The notes under the pieces are model-generated. The model was given only the letters and a program-made list of their open reading frames with translations. It ran no database searches and was not told where the DNA came from. From positions 2,604,001 to 2,668,000 of the forward strand of contig OX638369.1 of NCBI GenBank assembly GCA_951812925.1: a stretch of 64,000 nt of DNA. The letters run 5' to 3'. The stretch is from Calliopum simillimum (taxonomy: Eukaryota > Arthropoda > Insecta > Diptera > Lauxaniidae). The translations under genes and the position numbers were made by a program. Of the stretch, positions 1 to 14,287 are shown one piece after another; positions within the stretch are counted from its first letter, which is position 1, and every line of letters begins with the position of its first letter.

Positions 1-51
1 GAGACATGAAAAACCAAGTTGATTAAAGCAAGAGTTATTTCTATAATATTA

Positions 52-4532
<4,481 letters not shown>

Positions 4533-4742
4533 TGTGGAAAAAATTTGCTCTTGGTGAATTTATAAACTTTATTTAATTAAAAATACACTCAAATTAATAA
4601 TTGCAATCTAAAAATCTCAAATTCCTCGCCAGTTAACTGTTGCAACTGGAGTTTCAGTCATCAGTCACCTTATTATTACTTTTAAGTTCTGTAAGTCTTG
4701 AACAAATTTCTAACCTATATTAAGTTGCCGTACATTAAGAAA

Positions 4743-6176
4743 ATGGATGATGCTGGGGGGATGAAAATCCCCTTAGCAAGAGAACCCAGGAGTAGAAGTA
4801 CTAGTAGTAATAGAAGCAATAAAAAATTGAGAACTGCTGTTTCACTAACTGGTATGGAGACTTTGACTTTTACAAGTCCAGATAAATTGACATCTACAAG
4901 CTCGGACAAGACAAAGGCTGCAGGAACTTTCCCAGTCATTCAATATAGATATAACAAATCTCATCATGGACCTTACATGATTTATATTGATTCAACTAAT
5001 GATGGAAATGGAGATCGCAAATCCATTAATGCTATTTCACTTTCCAGATTGTTAACCAAATTGAACATTGAAGGTATTACTGAGATTGCAAAAATTGGCT
5101 TTGGACGTTGTAAAGTAATTTTTAAAAGCGCGGACGCGGCTAATGCAGTGATGGAAGAAAAAAGATTAATTGAAAATGGCTATATTCCCAAACTTTTCGC
5201 ACACTTTGTGTCCAAGGTTGGAATTATTTTTGACATTCCTTTGGATATCGATATGGAGGAACTTCGTAGTGCCTTAATCTCTCCAGTTCCAATTTTGAGA
5301 GCTATTCGTGTAGAAAGAAGGAACCCTTCAAACAAGGACGAAAAATTTGGCACCAGAAGAGTAAAATTAATTTTTGACGGGCTTGATATCCCTAAAGAGA
5401 TCGGATTTGAGTATACTAAAATTGATGTGAAGCATTTTATTTCATTTAGCCAATGCTACAGGTGTTTCAGATTTAACCATTTTGCACAGCATTGTAAGCA
5501 GGCTGTTGCTAATTGTACGAAATGCTTTCAAAGGCATAGTTTACAGGAAAAATGCAGTGTAATTAAATGTACCAATTGCAATGGTGCTCATGCCCCTACG
5601 AACAAAGATTGTCCTGCAAGAGTAAAGGCGTATACCTTAAAGAAGATTATGACCATGGAAAATTTGACGGTTAGAGAAGCAAGGACTAAATTCTCCGGCG
5701 TATTCTCCAACAGATTCGAAGTCTTGTCGGATGATGATAAGGAATATAACTTCCCTCCAATAAGTTCTAAAAACCAACAAAAAAATGTCTTAATTAACAA
5801 TAGTCAGGAGGCTGCCAAACACTTGCATGCTTCCTTTTCTTTTGCAAATGTTGCAAAAACTAACAAAAATAGAGAGCGTGAAGCGGAAAATTCTAGAAAA
5901 TTAATGGCATTGCGAAATGAGGTGGTGGAAAATGTTGGAGATGCTGTTAGCAACAAGCCAAATGTCCTTCATGAAAATCCTTACAAGACAACGGAAGTTG
6001 AGAAATTCTTGCAGGAAGCAGTAATGAAATGTACGAGATTCTTATCAGATGCTAATCAAGATTCGTTATCAGTGAATCAAAAGACAATCATTCAAGAAGT
6101 AAAAGAGAGGATTGATCATGTGAGAACTATTTTAGACGTAATCCAGCTGAATACAAGTATGGACCTATCAGAGTAA
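4743..6176 (+). CDS. LINE ORF1 protein, gag-like with three zinc knuckles
   Basis: The frame is open from about 4698, but the first ATG is at 4743, giving about 477 residues. The N-terminus is serine/arginine-rich. A central region resembles the RRM-like gag domain of Jockey/I-type LINEs. Three consecutive Cys/His knuckles follow, beginning CYRCFRFNHFAQHC, then CTKCFQRHSLQEKC, then CTNCNGAHAPTNKDC. The C-terminal third is polar and probably coiled coil. Such proteins bind the element RNA to make the retrotransposition particle. This ORF looks intact, unlike ORF2, whose start lies 12 bp downstream of its stop. Confidence 0.85.
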   Translation: MDDAGGMKIPLAREPRSRSTSSNRSNKKLRTAVSLTGMETLTFTSPDKLTSTSSDKTKAAGTFPVIQYRYNKSHHGPYMIYIDSTNDGNGDRKSINAISLSRLLTKLNIEGITEIAKIGFGRCKVIFKSADAANAVMEEKRLIENGYIPKLFAHFVSKVGIIFDIPLDIDMEELRSALISPVPILRAIRVERRNPSNKDEKFGTRRVKLIFDGLDIPKEIGFEYTKIDVKHFISFSQCYRCFRFNHFAQHCKQAVANCTKCFQRHSLQEKCSVIKCTNCNGAHAPTNKDCPARVKAYTLKKIMTMENLTVREARTKFSGVFSNRFEVLSDDDKEYNFPPISSKNQQKNVLINNSQEAAKHLHASFSFANVAKTNKNREREAENSRKLMALRNEVVENVGDAVSNKPNVLHENPYKTTEVEKFLQEAVMKCTRFLSDANQDSLSVNQKTIIQEVKERIDHVRTILDVIQLNTSMDLSE

Positions 6177-6188
6177 TGTATTTGAATT

Positions 6189-9100
6189 ATGAAAATTTTA
6201 CAGTATAATATTCAAAGTTTGAAGAAAGTTGGGAATAAAGAACTTCTTGAATTATTTGCAACAAAAAATAAAATTGACATTATTATACTATATGAAATTT
6301 GGCTGGTGGATAATTCATGTTCAAGTTTAAATAATTTTAATTTTGTTGGTAAATTCAGAAATGATGGTTTTGGCGGAGTTGGAATTTTTATCAAAAAATC
6401 TATTAAATTCTCAGTGTTGAACATCCCTAGTGTTTCGGAAACGGTTGGCATCACTACCCTTAATCTTTCCAAAAACATCAGCATAATTTGCAACTATTCT
6501 GCTCCAAGTATCACGGCTGCTGAATTTAAAACAGAAATGGAAAAAGTTTTCTTCTTTGCAAAAGGTCTTAATGATTTGGTATTAGTCGGCGGTGATTTTA
6601 ATGCGAGATCAACTCAGTGGGGTTGTGAAACATCAAACACTAAAGGTGACTTATTGGAAACGATTGTTGATGATTATGAATTTATGTGTATGAACGACGG
6701 ATCTCCAACTTTTTCAACAAATGCAAGTACTCCATCGGCTCTAGATTTGTCCTTCATTAACAGACAGATTGCCAATATGTCTTGGTCGGTGTATAATAAT
6801 AAAATTACTAGCAGTAACCACTTACCAGTGTTGATAAACATTGAGGAAAATGGTTACACACCAAAAGCCGTTTTTAAAATTAATAAAAGTAATTTATACA
6901 AAGATATTTCCAAGTTGAAAATAGGCTCTAGTATTACCAACTTTCAGGCCAACGTGGATGATATTTACAAAAAGAACACAATCAGAATTTCAGATAATAA
7001 TAAATACATTCCCAAACATTGGTGGTCGGACGAAACTGAAAAATTATTTAGATTAAGAAACGCAGCTCGACTTAAATATCACAAATTTAAAACCTGGACC
7101 AATTCCCAAAACTGGATAAAATGCGAAACTGATTTACGTGAACATATCAATAATTTAAAAAAGAAGAATTTCAATGAATTGCTGGATGACATCTCACATC
7201 CATTATCGGTTAAGGAGATGTGGAAAAAAATGGCGAATCTTAAAAAATACAAATGCATCAAGAAAACCAATAATGCTTGGGAAGATAGCCAAAAAATAGA
7301 ATATCTTGATTTCATTGCTTCAAATGTTAATACTGCTTCAACAAACAGTAATGCGGTTTTTAGACCAATTCATGACTCCTCGGAGGTTCCTCGGCTTTTC
7401 TTTGCGGATTTTATGAAATATATTCATTCCAGAAATTTAGATTCTTCACCCGGTTGTGACAAAATTTCATATAGACTACTATTAACTTTAACGGAAAGTG
7501 AACTTCAAAAACTTTTTAATCTTATGGAGATGCAAGGCAGTATACCCGATGAATGGCGTAAAATTAAAATAGTACCCATCCCAAAGAAGGAAAGTAATCC
7601 GGCCATTATTACTCAGTACAGACCTATTTGTTTGATGTCAGTTCTCTTCAAATCTCTTGAAGGGTTGATAAAAATGCACATTGAACGGCACACTAGCAAC
7701 AACCAGTTATTACCAGATAGATCTTATGCCTTTAGAAGGAATCACTCCACGTCTCAATGCATTAATGATCTTATAAACACATGATCGATATGATGATCGC
7801 ATGTATCGATATTGAAAAGGCTTATGACTCAACGGATATCTCTATTTTATGCAATACTCTTCAGAGCATGGATTTTAACCCGGCCATCACAAACTGGATT
7901 TTTTCATTTCTAAATGATCGTACTTTAATTTTTGGTAATCACAGCAAAAAAACTAATAAAGGTCTGGCCCAAGGTAGCAGCCTTAGTCCTGTTTTATTCA
8001 ATCTGTATACAGCTTCCTTACACACTATTTCGGACGATTATTGTGACCTATTTCAGTTTGCGGATGATTTTTTTATAATTTGTGTGGATAAGGATTTTAG
8101 CTCTGCAAGACAAAATCTAAATTTCAAGATCATGTCATTCATGAACAAATGTAAAAACCTTAACTTGAAATTCAACTTACAAAAAACTAATACGATTCAT
8201 TTTAACAATCGTAGAAGAGAACTTAATTTGGTCATCAATAATTGCATTATTCAGGATGTGAATGTTATTAAATATCTTGGACGTATCATTTCGTGTAACA
8301 ATTCTTCAATTCATCATGTAAACTATATAATTAGTAAGGTCAACCGTACGTGTAATTTTCTTAACATTTTGAATGGCTGCAAATTTGGGGTGGACCCCAA
8401 AAAGGGTTTACAATTTTTTAAAGCTTACGCCAGATCCAAGATTGAATATGCAGTATCCTCATTTGCAAACTTATCTAAAACAGCTACATCTAAGTTAAAA
8501 GCTTGCACAAACGCCATCCTTAGAAGATGTCTGGGTCTAATTAGATCCACACCTATACATGTCATTTATCATCTAGCTGCGGAATTGCCTTCGGATTACA
8601 GATTCAAACTAAGTACGGCCAAGGAAATTGCTAAATGTTTGGCTTTTGACTTACCAATTGCACGTCTTTTAACGACCGCTGATTTCATAAGAAAATTGAA
8701 CCTAATGAAAAAGTAGATTTAGCTGCGAAAGGTGCTGTGGCAGATGGGGAATGTGTGTCCTTAAAGTGGACACTTGGAGATGCAGTCAACAGAATTACAG
8801 ATAGATTAAAAACACAATGGCAAGAGGAATACGATTCTCTAAAACAATCTAAAGGAGTTGCATATGGTAGCATATTTCCCACATTATGGGCAAAACCATG
8901 GTTTAAAAAAACAGATCACAACTTAAGCCCAATTGAAGTAAAACAAATAAATAGAATTCTCTCCGGTCATGCATTTTGTAAAGAAACTCTCTTTAAAATG
9001 AAAGTTTATCAAGATAATTTTTGTGACAGATGTGGAGCTGTAGAAGATTCATCTCATATAATTTTTAGCTGTCCACAATTCAATGCTCAAAGACGTTTGT

Positions 9101-9213
9101 ACCCGAAACTTTTACAATATCAGTCAGTAGCAGATTACTTCAAAAATATTCAATTGAAAGAAGCTGTTAATTCTATTTCATCGTTCCTACAAGATATTCA
9201 AATTTCACTGTAA
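6189..9213 (+). pseudogene. LINE ORF2: endonuclease, reverse transcriptase, RNase H remnant (broken)
   Basis: Three frames together make one ORF2. The first (6189-7784) starts with LQYNIQSL and carries an AP-endonuclease domain with GGDFNA...WG near residue 137. Its final SDH-type motif reads SSNHLPV, so a catalytic Asp appears to be Asn. It then enters reverse transcriptase (WRKIKIVPIPKK, YRPICLMS). A frameshift near 7781 shifts to the frame of 7781-8716, which has IEKAYDS, GLAQGSSLSP and the FADD active site. After KLNL the sequence jumps to NEKVDLAAKGAV, the tail of an RNase H domain, so most of RNase H is deleted. The last frame (to 9213) ends with CDRCGAVEDSSHIIFSC, the C-terminal zinc motif. 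The protein cannot be made intact. Confidence 0.85.
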
Positions 9214-9548
9214 ATTCTTAAAATCTTAAACAATCATCAAACTTCATCATATATCTCATCAATCAACAATCATTTCATACTTCATTTCATTCAACACTTA
9301 TTTTATTACACAACACTGTCATCATCACTGGCGAGGAATATAACAATTAAAACAAATTAACAAAAGTATAATTCACTAATACAAAATTAAAACTTAATTA
9401 AAATTTATTTAATTTATTTCCAAATTGGAAACAAAATTGGTGTTGGCGATCTAAGTCTTTGACTGGCCCCAAATAAGTCTTTAAGTCCTGGGTTTTTCCC
9501 GAGAGATGACGAAGCAACGTTAAAGAGCAAAAAAAAAAAAAAAAAAAA

Positions 9549-10102
9549 GACATGATTTTGAAATTATGAGTACTTTTATTTGTTGTTATTGAGTGCTACT
9601 GCAAGTAAATCAATAAGAACGGAATAACGGAATTGTAGTTAATATCAGTTTGCTCCTTCAATTGGTTAATGAAAACTCTGGCAAATCATTCCCAGCCCAA
9701 TAATTTGCAGGATCATCACCTTGAAAGACTTAATGAAGATATGCGCTTTTTTTTTTGTCACTATGGAACTGAATATTTTGGATAAAGTTACCTTAATGAT
9801 TCTATGTGCTCGAAAAAATATCTTTGGCAATACTTTCTTTAGCAATGCATTACTTTGCAAAGCTATGGGTTGCGATCCGGAACTGTCAATCAGTTCTAAG
9901 TGCTTTTTGGCTGTGTTTATTTTCCAGTTCAGAAGTGTCAATTGGCCAATAAATACATCTGACAGTAGTTGTTCATAACAACAATGCAACAATGTTGAAG
10001 GAACAATATATATATAACATAAGGTTGTGTTCAGAAGGAAAAACAGATAGTGATGGAGGAATCAATACTTAATGATACTTTACGATATTATTACACTATC
10101 TA
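9549..10102. other. Intergenic, no gene seen
   Basis: AT-rich sequence right of the LINE tail. Two short overlapping open frames on opposite strands (about 9670-9990) have no recognisable domain. This may be pre-insertion sequence upstream of Cul2. Confidence 0.4.
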
Positions 10103-10457
10103 TATATGATCCTTACATCTGAGGTGTATCATGTGTTCAGCAAACTTATGCAGGATATTATGAGGAATATTTTTGTAGAAAATTTTAAACCTCTACAGCT
10201 CCCCCATGTGGGTCATTTTTACCCTTTTCTGTTTAGTGTTCAGCTACAAGTAGTGAAATTTTATAACAAATATTTCTGTAGTAAATACATACTGACTCAA
10301 TATTCCCTTGTTTTAGGTGTCATTTTTGTATCTTTTTAAGAAATGGGTAAAAATGACCCACATGTAGAGGGTTAAAATTTTCTACAAAAATATTCCTTGC
10401 AGTATCCTGCATAAGTTTACTGAACACATGATACACGTCAGAAATAAGGACCATATA
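10103..10457. repeat. Foldback MITE, 355 bp
   Basis: Arms of about 115 bp: the left begins TATATGATCCTTACATCTGA and contains TATCATGTGTTCAGCAAAC; the right is its reverse complement ending near CCATATA at 10457. The spacer contains GAAATTTTATAACAAATATTTC, also found at about 12607-12637, so the interior belongs to a dispersed family. There is no coding capacity. Confidence 0.7.
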
Positions 10458-10629
10458 ATTTATCGATTTAACACAAGAATGTGTTATTTTTGTTCTTTTC
10501 ATATACAGTGGATTAAAAAACTTCAAAAAATCCGATGCCAACAAATATTCCATTCAAGGTGAGTGATCGCAGGTGCAACAAAAATGTTTGTCTTGTAGTC
10601 GATTATGCTTTTGAATTACAAACAAATAC

Positions 10630-11130
10630 TTATATGGGTATTTTCACAGAAAAGTAAACCGTTAGCTAAAAAATTCAAAATGATATTTGGTACGTGTACA
10701 TATTTATGGCCTCTTGACAAAACAATCTAGCTAGAATCGGAAATCAACTTAAGTCGGCATAAGAAAAGGGTTTCTTCACAAAACATCTGAAGTCGAGATA
10801 AATGCAGGTTAAATGACAGAAAAAAGTTTGGCAAAAACACTTCTTCGAAATAAGAATATGGAAATATGGAAAGAACTGAATTTCTTAGATCAAAAAATAT
10901 TTGACCTTATAGCAAATCATTGGAAAATATTCGTTTAGTATTCATTTATAATAAAAAACTTTAACATTTGTTCCAACTCCTACGCAAAAAGACCTGAGAA
11001 GCATCAAAGTAACTACTTTAGCTCTCCTAAAAAGTTGCCAATTTCGAGTTAGGTTGTTTCGTCAAAAGTCCACAGATATGTAAAAAGCACTAAGACAAAT
11101 AATGTGTATTGGGAAAAATGGGGGTATCAC
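10630..11130. repeat. Dispersed repeat shared with 57400-57545 (opposite orientation)
   Basis: The phrase GAAAAGTAAACCGT with a ...GCTAAAAAATT neighbour near 10650, and AAGACAAATAATGTGTATTG with GGGAAAAATGGGGGT near 11095, both recur reverse-complemented in the same relative order at 57545-57400. This marks one diverged transposon-like family. Confidence 0.5.
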
Positions 11131-11237
11131 TTCCCCACAAAAGTCACTGCATTATAACAAATAACTTCCTTTGGAAAAATTGGTGTTGCCACTTTCTAAC
11201 AAAACATGTGTACATAATCAAAAAGTGTCGCTCGGAC

Positions 11238-11307
11238 GTAGTTTCGGAGATATGGCCATCGGAAGATCGGGATATAGTTTATATGAAAACCGGTATAAGT
11301 TCTAAAC
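11238..11307 (+). repeat. TTTCGGAGATAT-family repeat copy
   Basis: The core TTTCGGAGATATGGCCATCG with GAAGATCGGGATATA and ATGAAAACCGGTATAAGTT is repeated at 13200-13322 (inverted), 14020-14100, 35850-36270 and 42718-42840. Class unknown. Confidence 0.6.
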
Positions 11308-11309
11308 CT

Positions 11310-12146
11310 TTGTGGGCTGGGGTTCACAAACACGAAGCATACAAATAGTACTATCGCCTGACAATTTAGTGGGAAGTCATGGTTCAATAACAATGGTTAT
11401 GGCAAGCTGTCAAAATAAAAAAATGGAACCCTGCATCTTGCCTTGCTATCTGTCAGAAGACTAAAATCAAAACAAAGAAAGAAAAAGCCATTTGAAAATG
11501 TTTAAATTGAAAATTTATTAAATTGTTATTTTTTTTAAATTTTAACAATTTTTGTGTTCAGAAAAGCAGGGAAGCACGTAAGTTTTGTGTTTGTTATCGT
11601 TGATAACTCTTTAATGATTGGTTATTATTGTTTTCTGTTTAGTTATTCAAACGACAGGACTCTCCACTTCCAAATCAACGTACTCTCAACTTTCAAGTCA
11701 ACTTCCAAATAATGTCTTGTTATGAAATGCTGAAATTGTGGTACAGGATCCTTGTGACTTAAAGCAATTTGGGTAGCCCAATTATTCCAGCCCATCAGTA
11801 ACCTGAACTCCGTTGTCGCGATTTTCAATGCATAATTAACTGCTTGAAAGGATTGACTACGGAAGAAATTGAACCTCCCGCTAACGCTGCTCCTTCAAAA
11901 ATTTGTGTATACAATTCATTTTGATTAATATTCAAAGCTTTTGAGAAAACAAAAGTGCAAATAAAAATATAACAATATTTTTTTTCATAAATGAATTGTC
12001 ACTCTTTATTTTGTTTTGCTCACTGATTTGACATTTGCGAAGGAAAAAAATAATAAGAAGAAGCATCATTTTTTACTGCTGCAACCAGGGTAATTTAACC
12101 ATGGTGGGAAGTGGTCCTTTTCGCGTTTTTTACGGTTGTAAAAAAT
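11310..12146. other. Intergenic, one unexplained minus-strand frame
   Basis: Mostly AT-rich. A minus-strand open frame (11643-11828) and a neighbouring frame reading EGAALAGGSISSVVNPFKQL look more protein-like than chance, but no family was recognised and no full gene can be built. It could be a decayed transposon fragment. Confidence 0.3.
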
Positions 12147-12244
12147 GTACCGTTTAGGAGTTATTTATTAAAAACCGATTTTTTTCACGCAATAAACAAC
12201 AAACGTAAAAAATTCGGTTTTTAATAAATAACTCCTAAACGGTA
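12147..12244. repeat. Hairpin inverted repeat, 98 bp
   Basis: The left arm begins TACCGTTTAGGAGTTATTTA and its reverse complement ends at 12244 (TAAATAACTCCTAAACGGTA). Arms of about 35 bp are near perfect, with a spacer of about 25 bp. Confidence 0.75.
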
Positions 12245-12639
12245 AATTAATTTTTAAACATGAAAATTTATTGTAGAACAAATACATATATTCCCCCTTT
12301 AGATTTTAACTAAAACTTCGATCAATACGTTTTTTTACTGCCGGATCTCGTACTATAACGAAATCACACAAGGATCATTTTCCTAGAACACATTAACTGG
12401 GTTACAATGGGTTAATTCCACAAATATATTCTACGAAAAATTTCACTAGGAGTTACCAAAGGCGAAAAATTCTTTAAACTTAAGGAAAGTGCATCAGGGA
12501 TGTAATAAATACGCAATGTGTAAAGTCCTAATTTTTTTAACGATTTTTTTTGTGTTTTGGGATATAATTTCGTCTTTTTAGAGTTCAGCAACTAAGTAGT
12601 ATTGAAATTTTATAGCAAATATTTCTGTAGTACATAGTG

Positions 12640-12770
12640 CGGCTGCAGCTCAGGATTTAAAACTCCCAAAAATCCGACACCGGCTTCGCGGCGGCCTTCG
12701 GCCGCGGATCAGTCTATAATATATCCAACACATAGTTTGCTAGCCAAATTGCGCGCGCAATTTTTAATAA
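12640..12770. repeat. GC-rich hairpin and conserved GCTAGCCAAATTGCGCGC block
   Basis: A GC-rich island in AT-rich DNA. GCGGCC-TTC-GGCCGC (12691-12705) is a perfect hairpin. It is followed by GATCAGTCTATAATATATCC and GCTAGCCAAATTGCGCGC. The latter block recurs inverted at 28565-28625, also next to a GC-rich palindromic island, so both are copies of one element. Confidence 0.6.
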
Positions 12771-12811
12771 AAATTTTAAATTTTTTTAATATAATAAGTA
12801 GCTGATCCTCT

Positions 12812-12848
<37 letters not shown>

Positions 12849-12861
12849 AGTATTATCCAAG

Positions 12862-12897
<36 letters not shown>

Positions 12898-12898
12898 G
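12812..12898 (+). repeat. GTT trinucleotide microsatellite
   Basis: Two runs of (GTT)n separated by a short unique piece near 12850. Further short GTT runs occur at 12910 and 13325. Likely slippage-prone. Confidence 0.9.
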
Positions 12899-12899
12899 T

Positions 12900-14287
12900 T
12901 CTGGCATTGTTGTTGTTTAAAGTTCCTAATTTCAAGAAAATTGATTTGGTCTATTTTTGTTTTTTTCTATAAAAAGTTATTAATGATACAATTTCAGATA
13001 CATGTTGTATATCAAATGAAAGGAAATAAATTAGGCTTCCTAATTTAGTTATTAAAATAATACGTTAATAACACATTTTTTGGGAAAAATAACGGTTTTT
13101 TGCGAAAAAAATGGGGTAAATTTTTGAAAAATTGTCATATCTCGAAAACAATCACCACAATTGAAAAACTTTGTATGGCAATTATATAGCCTAATAAAAT
13201 ACCTTTCATATGACACCAATATTTTTGAAATCTATCTAGCGGTTTCCAACTTATACCGATTTTTATAAAAGATATATCCCGATCTTCCGATGGCTATATC
13301 TCCGAAAGTAGATGCGCTCAGAGGTTGTTGTTGTTGTTGATGTGACTAATTTTCAAAGCCCTATATGGGCAAAAAAAATAAAATAAAAACAACAACAGTC
13401 GGACATGTAACATTAAGCCAAAATTTTTATTGGAACAACTAACAAAAGTAAAAATTACATTTAATCAAAGGTTATAAATAATAAAAACTAATGACTAATG
13501 TGTTATGTTTGAACATTCCAGGCAAAAAGGTGGATTATAATCCATAATAATTATAATAATTATTTTTACACCTATTTCAAAATGTTGCGAACTTTTTGGT
13601 TGTTTTTATTGCTTCTTCACCTCAAGATGTATATTTTATTTGGAATTCGAGGTTGGACAAAACTTTCTTCCTTCAAAACATTTTTTGACGTACAAAACTT
13701 TAAATTTGATCAGCTGATTTTGAAGTATGATAATTTGTAAACAAATTAAAACATTCAACTCCGACATTACATGTAAGACATTAATACTATATAATAATAA
13801 CTAATAGTTATATTTGGATTTAAGACGATCCAATAATTCAGGAAAGAAGTTGTGATGAACACTCGCTTGTCCGAAGAGGATGGCTACAGTCCTAAGATAT
13901 TTCGTCAAAGATTTGTCCGCAGAAAAGGTAAATATCATTAAAAATTTAAAAACAAATTCTGGTCAAAATTGGGCTTTAGGAATTAATTAAAACAACAACA
14001 AAAATTGTAACAAGTGCCTAGTTTCGGAGATATGGCCAAGAAGATCGGGATGTACCTTTTATGAAGATATTTTAATAATATTGGTGTAATATGAAGGGAA
14101 TTTTAACTGGCTACAAAATCGGTACACACATTGTTGGTGTTATTGCTGTTTTGCTAAAAAAAAAATACATGAAAATTTCTTTGGTTTACTTTTTTGTTCA
14201 CCTATAATAAATGTGCTAATGAAGGGAACCAGGAACAAATTGCATATCAAATGAAAGGAAATTGTTACAAACATTTAAGGCGACATT
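12900..14287. repeat. TTTCGGAGATAT-family repeat region (two copies, inverted and direct)
   Basis: 13200-13322 is a reverse-complement copy (CGATCTTCCGATGGCTATAT then CTCCGAAA). 14020-14280 is a forward copy, followed by TGAAAATTTCTTTGGTTTAC, which also follows the copy at 35850-36080. The two halves may be the ends of one larger element. Between them, 13400-14000 holds no recognisable gene. Confidence 0.5.

Larger units (their letters stand above)
4620..9548 (+). mobile_element. I/LOA-type LINE retrotransposon, nearly full length but defective
   Basis: A non-LTR element with ORF1 (zinc-knuckle gag-like), ORF2 (AP-endonuclease, reverse transcriptase, RNase H remnant, C-terminal zinc motif), a 3' UTR and an oligo-A tail of about 20 A at 9530-9548. 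The 5' boundary is inferred, near CAGTTAACTGTTGC about 4630. No convincing target-site duplication was found. The insertion lies between about 4620 and the Cul2 start at 4532, transcribed divergently from Cul2. ORF2 has a frameshift near 7781 and a deletion around 8696-8715, so the copy is dead. Confidence 0.85.
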
